This document shows, in pieces, positions 17,001-26,109 of a stretch of DNA of 64,000 bases. Source of the stretch: Micromonospora cremea (GTDB taxonomy: Bacteria; Actinomycetota; Actinomycetes; Mycobacteriales; Micromonosporaceae); assembly GCF_900143515.1 (NCBI RefSeq), contig NZ_FSQT01000002.1, forward strand, positions 4,713,501 through 4,777,500, written 5' to 3'. A program made the translations under genes and the position numbers. Within the stretch, counting starts at the first letter, position 1. Each line of letters begins with the position of its first letter. The notes below the pieces were generated by a model. The model was not told where the DNA came from, searched no databases, and worked only from the letters and a program-made list of their open reading frames with translations.

Positions 17001-18429
17001 GATGATCGCCTCGCTGGCGCTCACCCACACCCCACGCGAGGTGCAGTTCTTCTGTCTGGACTTCGGCGGTGGCGCGCTGCGCAGCTTGGAGGAGCTGCCG
17101 CACGTGGCGGGGGTGGCCGTTCGTCGGGACACCGAGAGGGTCCGCCGGACGGTGGCCGAGGTGGTCGCCGCCATCGACGACCGGGAGACCCGGTTCGCCC
17201 GGCAGGGCGTCGACTCGATGGCCGACTACCGGCGTCGGCGGGCGACCGGCGAGTTTCCCGACGACCCGTTCGGCGACATCTTCCTGGTCGTCGACGGCTG
17301 GAACACCCTGCGCCAGGAGTACGAGGAGCTGGAACAGACCATCACTAATCTGGCCAATCGAGGGCTCGGTTTCGGCATCCACGTGGTCGTCACCGCCGTG
17401 CGCTGGGCGGAGATCCGGAACACCATGCGGGATCTCCTCGGCACCAAACTGGAGCTGCGGCTCGGCGACGCTTCCGAGTCGGAGTTCGACCGGCGCGCCG
17501 CGCAGAACGTCCCGGTCGGCTCGCCCGGTCGCGGTCTGACCCGTGACAAGCTGCACTTCCTCGCCGTGCTCTCACGCATCGACGGCCTACGCGACACCGA
17601 GGACCTCACCGAGGCGTCGGTGGCACTGGGCCGGCAGGTGGCGGCGAGCTGGCCGGGCCCTCCGGCCCCGAAGGTACGTCTGCTGCCGCAGAAGCTGACC
17701 GTGGCCGAGCTGGCCAAGGTCGTCGACCGAGCCACACCAGGACTGCCCATCGGGGTCAACGAGTCCGCGCTCGCGCCGGTCCATCTGGATTTTGCCGTCG
17801 AGCCGCACCTGACCGTCTTCGGGGACGCCGAGTGCGGCAAGAGCAACCTGTTGCGGCTGATCGCGCAGGGCATCGTCGAGCGGTACACGCCGGCCCAGGC
17901 CCGACTGGTGATCGCCGACTACCGGCGCAGCCTGTTGGGCGCGGTGGAGGGGGACCACCTGCTCGACTACGCCGGGTCGAACCAGGTGTTCAGTCAGAGC
18001 ATGATGTCCATTCGCGGCGCTCTGCAGAATCGCCTGCCCGGGCCGGAGGCGACCACCACCCAGCTGCGCGACCGGAGTTGGTGGAAGGGTCCGGAACTCT
18101 ACGTCCTGATCGACGACTACGACCTGGTCGCCTCGGTAGGCAGCAACCCGCTCGGCGCTCTGGTCGACCTGCTGCCCCAGGCCCGCGACATCGGCCTGCA
18201 CCTGATCGTCACGCGCCGGGTCGGCGGCATCGCCCGCGCGCTCTACGAGCCGGTCCTGCAACGCCTGCGCGAACTCGACTCGCCGGGCCTGCTGATGTCC
18301 GGCAACCGGGAGGAGGGCGCCGTCCTGGGCAGCCTGCGGCCGAGCCCGCAGCCGGCGGGTCGCGGCACTCTCGTGCGCCGCCGCGACGGTCAGGAGCTCA
18401 TCCAGACGGCGTGGGTCGAACCGGGCTGA
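14074..18429 (+). CDS. Caspase-like protease fused to EccC/FtsK-type ATPase modules
   Basis: 1451 residues from GTG 14074. Residues 1-230: caspase fold with YFSGHG (His82) and LLDCCYSGA (Cys133). Then four P-loop modules: GRPGMGKTT near 325, GATGSGKSE near 640 with DEFSELL near 755, GGLLSGKSS near 965 and GDAECGKSN near 1250. The last three follow the ATPase 1-2-3 order of type VII EccC, while the first resembles a duplicated ATPase 2 (PDIFLVVDRW versus GDIFLVVDGW). The N-terminal transmembrane helices of EccC are absent, so it should be cytosolic. With EACC1 beside it, it likely links substrate or motor engagement to proteolysis. No frameshift in 4.3 kb. Confidence 0.85.
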   Translation: MGQRLALLIANDRYIDDSLADLYAPREEARDLQSLLADANIGAFDRTVLLENESKSSVERTMETMLRSAGPEDLILLYFSGHGIRRGKRGRLYLAVANTEVGCLSSTSISASFVHELLDESEAASSVILLDCCYSGAFDHAKSPADLNLDGELKAGDGRYVITATNSVERAVDGQPATAATPRLRSAFTETVIEGLSTGAADLTGRGRITPEDLWRYVQLELPKRTTEQSPCQFGRASSEVHIALSRDGHHRQRDPRDPRDPRLGDLLGPLQAREDVKLCAVEWRQRGPLKVPVGLNHRIDQPAGEPVSLDLASSEGHLLIVGRPGMGKTTLLRTIIGGLALTHSADEVVFHCLESGGNWLGPMRRLPHVETVLGDDEVVELGTLLSQLEEDVLRRKRLFREHELESPASLRARRGSLNAGPQPDIFLVVDRWQDFVALQPDFTARVIELANKGLGYGFHLAVVERSWRSIPQELIELPQLRIETRLSEPRESMVDPDHAARLPLSMPGWAIQGRRTFRIALPELTVTEVDPDLSSEFGVAVTDGATSMISMIAQAWGLPPVSPPDGARRGAWESRDEALEILGLADYPALVAFDGPAASVGPEQHLQVPIGFELDGKPVLLDLKESAQAGMGPHGLVIGATGSGKSELLRTIVAALAARHSSEELNFVLVDFKGGAAFASLDALPHTSAVITNLADELLLVDRMRDALAGEMVRRQELLRAAGNYVSRFEYEKARAAGEPLAPMPSLLIICDEFSELLAAKPDFIDLFVMIGRLGRSLGVHLLLASQRLEEGKLRGLDTHLSYRIGLRTFSPVESRIVLGVPYAYELPNAPGHGYLKTGNSAMVRFRAAYVSRTPGHDGAEPGSAVAEAIAGRTVLDLLVERLKGRGCTAHQVWLPPLAEPPSLGELLPPLRVHPRFGLCTADWAGRGRLTVPVGVVDRPYEQRRDPMMVDLGGSGGNVVIVGGLLSGKSSLLRSMIASLALTHTPREVQFFCLDFGGGALRSLEELPHVAGVAVRRDTERVRRTVAEVVAAIDDRETRFARQGVDSMADYRRRRATGEFPDDPFGDIFLVVDGWNTLRQEYEELEQTITNLANRGLGFGIHVVVTAVRWAEIRNTMRDLLGTKLELRLGDASESEFDRRAAQNVPVGSPGRGLTRDKLHFLAVLSRIDGLRDTEDLTEASVALGRQVAASWPGPPAPKVRLLPQKLTVAELAKVVDRATPGLPIGVNESALAPVHLDFAVEPHLTVFGDAECGKSNLLRLIAQGIVERYTPAQARLVIADYRRSLLGAVEGDHLLDYAGSNQVFSQSMMSIRGALQNRLPGPEATTTQLRDRSWWKGPELYVLIDDYDLVASVGSNPLGALVDLLPQARDIGLHLIVTRRVGGIARALYEPVLQRLRELDSPGLLMSGNREEGAVLGSLRPSPQPAGRGTLVRRRDGQELIQTAWVEPG

Positions 18430-18974
18430 CCACCGGTCGGGATCCTGGCGGCGTCACCGGGGTGCGGCGGAGGTAGTCCGGCCAATTCCTCGGATGCGCG
18501 CTGCTCGGCGGCTGCCGCCTGCGCCTTCGCGTCGGCGATCCGGGCGGTCAGCCGGCCTGCGGTCGCGCGCACCGCCATCGGCGCAGTCCCCGAATCCGAC
18601 GGCGGCACGACCTCCCCGTCCGGGGTGACCACGAGCCCCGCGAGGCGTGCCTCGGCGACCGCTCCCAGGGCGAGCTGACGCGCCTGTGTCAGGTCGTGCT
18701 TCCGGCCCGCGACCGCACCGGCGATCCGGGTGTAGGCGTCGTGCGCCTCGTCGAGCTGGCGGACCACCCGTCGGAGGATCTCGTCGGTCTCCTGCTGGCC
18801 GGAGCCGGCCCGCCAGTGGCCGGCGAGCAGGCGATGCAACCGGCGCAGTTCGTCGGCGGCTTCGCCGACCGCCCGCGCCGCCTGCGTCCACCGCTCGCCC
18901 CGGTCGGCGTCGCCGGCGGGCGGCTCGGCCACCAGCCGTGCGTACGGGAAGGCCACCCTGCCGTCAGTGGTCAT
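18390..18974 (-). CDS. Helical protein, possible type VII-like partner (194 aa)
   Basis: ATG 18974 overlaps the previous stop (ATGA). The protein is almost entirely helical, with RWTQAARAVGEAADELRRLH, a polar turn (AGHWRAGSGQQE), and two long helices rich in Ala, Arg and Gln. That is reminiscent of secreted helical-hairpin substrates, although no exact W-x-G is present. Its 3' end overlaps the caspase-ATPase gene by 40 bp, tail to tail. Function is inferred only from context. Confidence 0.55.
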   Translation of the reverse strand: MTTDGRVAFPYARLVAEPPAGDADRGERWTQAARAVGEAADELRRLHRLLAGHWRAGSGQQETDEILRRVVRQLDEAHDAYTRIAGAVAGRKHDLTQARQLALGAVAEARLAGLVVTPDGEVVPPSDSGTAPMAVRATAGRLTARIADAKAQAAAAEQRASEELAGLPPPHPGDAARIPTGGQPGSTHAVWMSS

Positions 18975-19255
18975 CCGTCGCCAATGCGAGCGAGTCGGCT
19001 CGCCATCTCGTCGTCGGTGACCGAGACCGAACCCACGACCGTACGGATGACATCGGCGACCTGATGCAGTTCTTCGGTGATCCGCGGTAGCTCGTCGATC
19101 CATTCCACGACGGGGGCTGGCGGAATGACGGGGGCTGGCGGAATCTCGTCGGCGACCAGCGGCTCGACCGCACGGAGGTGGTGCGCGACGGTGTCGATGT
19201 CGAGTGCGACGTGAAGAAGGCCCTTGGGATCCATGTCGAGCGAGCCGCTGCTCAT
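18971..19255 (-). CDS. Small acidic protein paired with 18390-18974 (94 aa)
   Basis: Starts at ATG 19255 and overlaps the downstream gene by 4 bp, so the two form a two-gene operon. The N-terminal part (DPKGLLHVALDIDTVAHHLR) and C-terminal part (LPRITEELHQVADVIRTVVG) are amphipathic helices joined by a proline-rich hinge with a PPAPV repeat. Size and helix-hinge-helix shape resemble ESX-type small partners without the W-x-G. Likely works with its partner and the caspase-ATPase. Confidence 0.5.
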   Translation of the reverse strand: MSSGSLDMDPKGLLHVALDIDTVAHHLRAVEPLVADEIPPAPVIPPAPVVEWIDELPRITEELHQVADVIRTVVGSVSVTDDEMASRLARIGDG

Positions 19256-19466
19256 CGGTTGTTCACCTCCCGGCAGTGCCTACTCGATCCGGGCGCCCTC
19301 GGCACCGCCAGACGGGCAACCGCCACGAGGGAGTCTAGCCACTTCGGTCCGGGCGCAGGTCAGAGTGGCCAGTGCTGGGAGACGATGTCGATGGCGCGCC
19401 CCGTATCGCGTCGGCCAGCGTGCCTGTGCTGGTCCAAAACGTAGCCGCACGGTCTGATTAGGGCTT

Positions 19467-20580
<1,114 letters not shown>

Positions 20581-20639
20581 TCAGCGCCGCGAGACACAGC
20601 CCGACTTCGAATCCGCAGCTCACGAGCCGCGACCGAGTA

Positions 20640-20772
20640 TTGGAGTAGGACAGGCGTAGAGGTAGTCGTCGCCGTCGCGGGAGGACTCGAGGAACATCCG
20701 TGCCTGTTCGCTCGTCCACGAGCTGCCCTTGCGCTTGCGCAGTGGTGGCAGCTTCGTCAACGCGGCCACGTT
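20640..20772 (-). pseudogene. Tyrosine recombinase, short internal fragment
   Basis: Minus strand reads NVAALTKLPPLRKRKGSSWT followed by SEQARMFLESSRDGDDYLYA. This is the boundary between core-binding and catalytic domains of actinobacterial phage integrases (normally followed by a GLRKGE arginine box). Only about 45 codons remain between the IS and the protease terminator. It is relic evidence for a further integrative element. Confidence 0.6.
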
Positions 20773-20779
20773 GGGCGAA

Positions 20780-20827
20780 GGCCTGGCCAGCCAGGCTCAG
20801 GCGAACCTGAGCCTGGCTGGCCAGGCC
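20780..20827 (-). terminator. 22-bp perfect hairpin with CGAA loop
   Basis: Arms 20780-20801 and 20806-20827 pair perfectly, with the tetraloop CGAA. It lies 9 bp past the stop of the subtilisin gene. There is no U-tract, as is usual for actinobacterial terminators. It could terminate transcription from either side. Confidence 0.75.
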
Positions 20828-20835
20828 ACGTGTGG

Positions 20836-23352
20836 CTAGACGCCGCCGGACCCTGCCCCGGGCAGCGTCCGCACGACGGTCAGCGTCACATCGCCGTCGT
20901 GGTAGGACACCCTGAACATGTGGTGGCCCGCGTTCAGGATCCGCCGTTCCGGCAGGGAACGGAAGTTGCCCTTGATCGAGTCGCCGCTCATGATCGTCAG
21001 TACCGTGCCCGGAGTGAGGGGCGCCCGAATGTCCAGGGCGAGTTCGCCGTCCAGCACCAGGTCACCCGCGGCCCGCACGCTCGTGTAGTCGTGGTCGCCG
21101 GAGATGGTGATGGCGAGGCGACCCGCTCGGCTGACGGTCACCTCGCCGCCGACGTTCAGGACGTTGCCGGGCGCGACGTCGGTGAGGGTGATGGACGCCG
21201 CGGACGCCGCTTCCCCGGACGACAGACCGGGCTGCAGCACGCCGCTGTCGACGTCGATGCTGCCTGCCACGAAACCGCTGCCGCCGAGCGTGCCGCCCTT
21301 GACGTCGATCGAGCTTGCGTGCGAGCCGGTGATCGAAAGCGTACCGCCTTCAACCGTCGTGCCGCCCTCGTAGGTGTCGTCGCCCGTCATGATCAGCGTC
21401 CCGGGGCCTTGCTTGGTCAGAGAAGCCGTGTAGAGGTTGTTGTCGATGTTGTTCTGAATGTAGGCCGCGCGCTCGTCCATCCATTCCTTGCGCCACTTGA
21501 CGGCGTCCCCATAGGTGATCTTGTCGTACAACTCGGGATGGCCGTTAGTGATAGCTTGGATGTAAGGATCAGCCAAAATGCCCTGAAGCATGAAGGCCTG
21601 TTCGTTAAGCGCGCCGTCCGGGTTCAGCACGTTGGGGCTGAATTCACCGGCGTAGGCAATGCCTTGCTCCTTGTAGCCCGCCAGCCACTCCAGATCTTCC
21701 CTTTCCCTTTCCTTGATCGCGATCTGGCTGATGTCGTTCGACCAGACGTCCAGGGGCGCTTTATCCATGTTGTAGGTCATGGGGCTCAGGATCTGGCCGG
21801 GGCCGTACATGCCCTTGGCCAGATCGGGAATCCCCCAGCCCCAGCGTTCGTCCGGAAGACCGTCGGGAGCGGTCCAGGCGATGGATGCCCCGGAGGGGGA
21901 GGTTTGCCCGGTGCCGAGGAATCTCACGCCGTCGGACATCTTGTTGTTCGCCGTGGTGAACATCAGCTCACGCACCTGCTTGGCGTCCATGTTCGGATAG
22001 CGGGAGAGCAGAACCCCCATCACCGCTGTCGCAACGGGCGTTGCCGGTGACGTGCCGCTTGAGTTTGAATAGTTAGTGTCACCACCGCTGTTCGTGGTCC
22101 GAACGCTGTTTGAAGGGGTAGACACGGTCCACCATTTGGCGAGCCCCGCCTCGTTATACCCGAACTGCTTTGTGTATTCGGGATTGGCCGCAGTGGGCGG
22201 TTGCACCCCGCTGACGGCTATCCACTGCTTTTCCGCCAAGGGATTGAAGAAGGGATACGCCGGGCGAAAATACGGGTTGCTCCAGTCGTTGTTGCCGGCC
22301 GACCTTACGTTGACGGTACCGCGGTCCTTGATGGCTTCCCAGATGGCGTCCATAAAGGAACGTCCGGGGTAGTTCGGATTGTATTGAATGCCGCCTTCCG
22401 AATAGCTCTTCTTGAAAAAGAAATACTGGTACTCCAGATCCTTCAGGTACTCGTTGGGGATAATAGTCGCCATTGCCGTGGCGCTGGCGCTGTCTTTGCC
22501 AGGCAGTTGGTAAGCGTTGGCGAGGTTGCCGTTGACTCCAAGGTCGTTTCCTAAGCCGTCAAAGCGGGTTCTGTCAATAGTCTGGACATAAGAGCCCCAA
22601 CTGCTGTTGATGACCTGGGCGCCTGCGTCGACCAGGGCCTTATTGGCTGTATGCCAGTACACGTAATCGTGGAAGGGGCCGTGGGACTGGGTATCGGAAC
22701 CGCCGGTCCTGGCAACATACATCTTCGATCCAAAGGCGATGCCGTGCTGGTCTTTACCATCGCGCATGCCGGAGGTAACCCCAAGCATACCGGTCCCGTG
22801 CGAGTAGTCACTTGTTCTCGCCTGATCACCGGCCACAGTGAACGGCTCGCCCGCAGTAAAAGGGTTCGACGGGGTCGCGCCACGATAGCCGTAGCCGGAC
22901 GTGCCGTAGACACCCTCCGCTCTCACCGAAGCGATCAGCCCGGTCTGAAATGCTTCGTGTGTAGCCCTGTAGCCCGAATCCATCATTCCCAGCGTGACGC
23001 CCTGCCCGCAGTACCCTAGGGCGTAGGCGGTGGACGCGTTTACCGCGACGAGCTGCCATGGGGAATTGACCGCTGTGCCAGGAGTAGAAGGATTATGGCC
23101 GGTATAATAGCCATATTCCGGCGTTTCCCAACTGGCTTTAGCGGCATCTAGTTCCCCTGGACTTCTGGCGACAAAGCCGGGGTCTCCCGGGTACGCCGGC
23201 CCGCCGCCCGTATGGCCAGGGGTCGATGTCGGACCGGTCTTGGACGATGCCGAGGCGAACCCGGCCGGAAAAAACGCGATGCCTACTCCGGCAGCAAGGG
23301 TGCCTCCCAGCCGCCGCAGGAACTGCCGCCGACTCGCGGAACTCATGCTCAT
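20836..23352 (-). CDS. Tat-exported S8 subtilisin with autotransporter-type beta repeat
   Basis: 838 residues from ATG 23352 (AAGGAG upstream). Signal SRRQFLRR (residues 7-14) precedes a hydrophobic stretch. Catalytic triad by pattern: Asp in GMMDSGY (near 122), His in DYSHGTG (near 183), Ser in SGTSPATP (near 432). After residue 640 comes an autotransporter-associated beta-strand repeat (GPGTLIMTGDDTYEGG, TTVEGGTLSI), then strand-rich GGxLxG units such as DGELALDIRAPL. These are passenger features of Gram-negative autotransporter proteases; the C-terminal beta-barrel is absent. Local G+C is lower than in the neighbours, suggesting transfer. Likely a secreted protease. Confidence 0.85.
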   Translation of the reverse strand: MSMSSASRRQFLRRLGGTLAAGVGIAFFPAGFASASSKTGPTSTPGHTGGGPAYPGDPGFVARSPGELDAAKASWETPEYGYYTGHNPSTPGTAVNSPWQLVAVNASTAYALGYCGQGVTLGMMDSGYRATHEAFQTGLIASVRAEGVYGTSGYGYRGATPSNPFTAGEPFTVAGDQARTSDYSHGTGMLGVTSGMRDGKDQHGIAFGSKMYVARTGGSDTQSHGPFHDYVYWHTANKALVDAGAQVINSSWGSYVQTIDRTRFDGLGNDLGVNGNLANAYQLPGKDSASATAMATIIPNEYLKDLEYQYFFFKKSYSEGGIQYNPNYPGRSFMDAIWEAIKDRGTVNVRSAGNNDWSNPYFRPAYPFFNPLAEKQWIAVSGVQPPTAANPEYTKQFGYNEAGLAKWWTVSTPSNSVRTTNSGGDTNYSNSSGTSPATPVATAVMGVLLSRYPNMDAKQVRELMFTTANNKMSDGVRFLGTGQTSPSGASIAWTAPDGLPDERWGWGIPDLAKGMYGPGQILSPMTYNMDKAPLDVWSNDISQIAIKEREREDLEWLAGYKEQGIAYAGEFSPNVLNPDGALNEQAFMLQGILADPYIQAITNGHPELYDKITYGDAVKWRKEWMDERAAYIQNNIDNNLYTASLTKQGPGTLIMTGDDTYEGGTTVEGGTLSITGSHASSIDVKGGTLGGSGFVAGSIDVDSGVLQPGLSSGEAASAASITLTDVAPGNVLNVGGEVTVSRAGRLAITISGDHDYTSVRAAGDLVLDGELALDIRAPLTPGTVLTIMSGDSIKGNFRSLPERRILNAGHHMFRVSYHDGDVTLTVVRTLPGAGSGGV

Positions 23353-23639
23353 CTCCGACTCCTTCTCGATGGGTCGATATCTCTAAGGACCGGGGCGGCC
23401 TGTTGCGTCCCAGCCCCATGATCTACACGCGCTGGTCGAGACAAAATAAGGAAACCCTGCCACGTCAGAACGGCGAACTGGAACTTTCCCACGCGTGGCC
23501 TCCCTATGTTGATCACCAATTAGACTGCGACAGAAGTGCCTCGTCAAGAGGGCAACATCTATCCACCAGCGGTTTGAGCGACCGTCTAATCGGTGTACGT
23601 AACTGTCATGGACCGGGCCATGGGCTCCTCGCGGGGCCG
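23353..23639. other. Upstream region of the S8 protease gene
   Basis: No gene is visible. The stretch is less GC-rich (for example GACAAAATAAGGAAACC near 23439) than its surroundings and should contain the protease promoter. I cannot name a specific box. Confidence 0.4.
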
Positions 23640-24232
23640 GATGAGTGACGGTCCTGGTCGAAACTCGGTCGGTGTGAGCTGGGGTTTCATGTGGTGGCTT
23701 GGTGCTCGTTGGGGAGTCCTCCGAGGCGTCTGCGGCGATGTATGCGCTCGGTTGGGGTGGGGAGTGGGACGTTGCGGTCGTCGGTCGGAGCTCGCAGACC
23801 GATCCCATGGTCTTGGTGGCTTCGGCCGGTGTTGTAGTGCTCGATGGAGGTCTGCAGCACGTGGCCGCGAAGCAGCTTGGGTATGAGCCTGGTCAGGGCG
23901 GCGAGTACGGCCTATCAGTCCACTGCAGCCCAGCGTGCGCGAAGCGCGCGTGGTCTCGGGTTGCCTCGGCGCAGCACCGGCACCTCGTGACGCAGCAGGA
24001 GGATCGCCGCGTCCTTCGACCCGGAGGAGCGGGCGAACAGCGCCAGCCAGGAGAGCACCTGAACCGGAATCTGGTACAGCCCTCGGACGATCACGGACAT
24101 CGATCGTCGAGGGCAGACGATCACGAGGTTAAGGGAGCTAGCCGAGTCCTCGACCAGGACAGCCGCCGTGCTGTCGGCGAAGTGGTGAGAACTTTCTGTG
24201 TGACGAAGAAGCCTGCTCAGCAGAGCGGCCAC
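23640..24232 (-). pseudogene. Remnant of the rve-type IS seen at 19467-20550
   Basis: The N-terminal piece reads GLYQIPVQVLSWLALFARSS and SKDAAILLLRHEVPVLRRGN (about 23930-24130); the C-terminal piece on the same strand (HYNTGRSHQ-like, then GLRP-type residues, about 23700-23870) is joined by deletion of the whole catalytic core. It is nonfunctional. It shows that two copies of this IS bracketed the integrase relic and the protease gene. Confidence 0.6.
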
Positions 24233-24315
24233 ACTCGTCCACCTCGGGGATCAAGTCACCTTCCAAACTGACGGTGGGATAGAGGTCGACGGAGTCCCTT
24301 CTGGTCAGGGAGCAT

Positions 24316-24705
24316 GTGGCGGTGGGTTTCGATCTTGTGGTCCTGGCGGTCGAGCCTTCCGCGACGGCAGATGTCGTGCGGCAGATGGCCGATCACTGCA
24401 CCGGCATGGAACACCGGGACGGTGAACTTGACCAGCGGATCGTCTCCTTCTATGAGGAACTCCGTGCGCGCTTCCCGGATCATCCGCCGTATGACCCGGA
24501 GTCGCCCTGGATGTCAGCACCTCTCGCTGTCGGCATCGACCACGTGAGCATGAACATCAGCTACTCACCACGGGGCAACGCGGCGGTCGACGTCGTCCTG
24601 GATCTGGCGGAGCGGCACGGTCTGGTCATCTACGATCCTCAGTTCGACGAAGTCTTCGGCCTGCGCGAGGACTACGAGGTCCCGGTGGGACTGGGTGACT
24701 ACTGA
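24316..24705 (+). CDS. Conserved hypothetical protein (129 aa)
   Basis: GTG 24316 to TGA 24705. It begins AVGFDLVVLAVEPSATADVV, has a central SFYEELRARFPDHPPYDPES and ends LAERHGLVIYDPQFDEVFGL. Such small acidic proteins are common in actinobacterial accessory regions, sometimes near toxin loci, but no function is known. A partial duplicate of its 3' end, with the same downstream DNA, lies at 2478-2693. It stands 100 bp upstream of a tRNA-Pro half-site and could be cargo of that element. Confidence 0.7.
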   Translation: MAVGFDLVVLAVEPSATADVVRQMADHCTGMEHRDGELDQRIVSFYEELRARFPDHPPYDPESPWMSAPLAVGIDHVSMNISYSPRGNAAVDVVLDLAERHGLVIYDPQFDEVFGLREDYEVPVGLGDY

Positions 24706-24808
24706 GTGACGACCGGGACCGACGTCGGCGGACAAACGTGGACGCCGGAGGACGCTTCTCGCGGCTCATCTGTCGTGGGGGAGCAGGTCCGGCGGTTGTG
24801 TTGGTTGC

Positions 24809-24851
24809 CTGGGGGTCAAGGGGTCGTCGGTTCGAATCCGGCCGTCCCGAC
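24809..24851 (+). other. tRNA-Pro(GGG)-type 3' half, att site next to integrase 1
   Basis: Reads CTGGGGGTCAAGGGGTCGTC, then the T-arm GGTTCGAATCCGGCC and GTCCCGAC. The tRNA 5' half is absent. The distance to the 3' end of the integrase gene (24936) is 85 bp, the standard arrangement for elements that insert in a tRNA 3' end. A terminator follows at once, as behind a native tRNA. Confidence 0.8.
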
Positions 24852-24856
24852 AGACA

Positions 24857-24892
24857 AAAGCCCTGACCAGCGTTTCCGCTGGTCAGGGCTTT
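24857..24892 (+). terminator. 16-bp perfect hairpin after the tRNA remnant
   Basis: AAAGCCCTGACCAGCG (24857-24872), loop TTTC, then the perfect complement to 24892. Located 5 bp past the tRNA 3' end, as is typical of the native tRNA terminator. It suggests this half-site is the side that kept the original chromosomal downstream flank. Confidence 0.85.
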
Positions 24893-24935
24893 AAGTTTGT
24901 CTATGGGTTTTGAACCGCCCCCCGAGAACCCCCAT

Positions 24936-26106
24936 TTACCGGGGTCGGCAACCAGGTTCATCATCCATGTGCATCATTGGGTTCCGCGGGCGCGGGACGC
25001 CCCCTCGGTCGGCACCGAGTCGCTCTAGGACGACGTCCGAGACGTCCGGGGCTTGAGCGGGCTTGGCGATGTAGTACATGTCGGTCACCTCCTCGCTGGA
25101 GTGCCCAAGCTGTGCGGCGGCGCTCTTCGTGTCGGTCTCTTCCTTGATGAGGGTGGCCACTGTCTTGCGGAAGGTGTGGGGGGTGACCCAGGTGAGGTCG
25201 GTGTCGGCGCGGGCCTCGCGCCACTGACGGCGCACGTTGTTGGGCGACAGCCAGGTAGCGCGTCAGGAGGCGAAGATCGCATCATGCGAGTTCTCGGCGG
25301 CGACGAGCTTGCGAGCCAGCAGCATGCCGACGGCGAACCGGGGCAGGACGACCATCCGCCAGCCGGCGTCGCTCTTGGTCCAGGGTTGGCGGAAGAAGCC
25401 CTGGCCTTGACGAAGACGAGCGTGCCGCAGATCGTCAGGGTCGGGCGTTCGGCGGCGAGGTCCAGGTCCTCCCATCGCAGGGCAAGGATCTCACCGATGC
25501 GGGCCCCGGTGGCGAGCATGAGGTCGACTATGTCCGCCAGATCGCCGCTGTGCCGTGGTCCAGGCTTGCCGGGGACGGGTCTCTGCCAGTCGCGGATCGC
25601 CGTCCGGACGGCTTGGAGATTCTCGTCGGTGAGGGCGACGACCGTGCGGCGAGGTTTGCGTAGCCGGCCGGTGTCGCGTACGGGGTTGGTGGGGATCGCG
25701 CTGTGGCGTACGGCCAGAGCGAACATCTGACTCAGGACGACTTTCGCGCCTTTGGCTGCCGAGGGAGTGTCTTTGGCGATGTCGCGCAGGAACCGATCCA
25801 GGCGGCCGACGCTGGCTTCCCGGATCCGGAGGTTGCCCAGGGCAGGCAGGATCGCGTTGCGCACGCTGGTCTCGTATCGCTGGATGGTCTGTGGTGCGAT
25901 CCGTTCCTCGGTGGTGATCTCTTCGATCCACAGGTCGGCGAGCTTACTGACGCGGGTCTCCGGGGTGATCTCGTCGTCGTTGGGTGTGGTGCGATCACGT
26001 AGCTTGACCTTCAGCGCCCGTTCGGCAGCTGGGCCGGTGGTGTCAGTGGCCTCAATGTCGCGGGTCTTACCGTCGTAGTCGCGGAACCGCGCTCGGGCGC
26101 GGAACC
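24936..26106 (-). pseudogene. Site-specific tyrosine integrase 1, decayed
   Basis: pSAM2-like recombinase with recognisable AP2-type N-terminus (RARARFRDYDGKTRDIEATD), core-binding domain and catalytic domain. Catalytic boxes: LATGARIGEILALRW (Arg), PHTFRKT (His-x-x-Arg), QLGHSSEEVTDMYY (His and Tyr). A frameshift near 25400 separates the first two thirds from the rest, and TGA 25263-25265 interrupts the second part. The start is lost at the junction with DapA sequence near 26106. Inactive as read. Confidence 0.85.
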
Positions 26107-26109
26107 GAT

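Noticed and set aside
14074..18429. Complete type VII secretion locus around the EccC-like gene
   Set aside because: No EccB, EccD, EccE or mycosin genes are in the window and the protein lacks EccC's membrane helices.
24780..24851. A complete tRNA gene at the 24.8-kb half-site
   Set aside because: The upstream DNA (GGTTGTGTTGGTTGCC) cannot form the acceptor, D-arm or 5' anticodon stem of tRNA-Pro.
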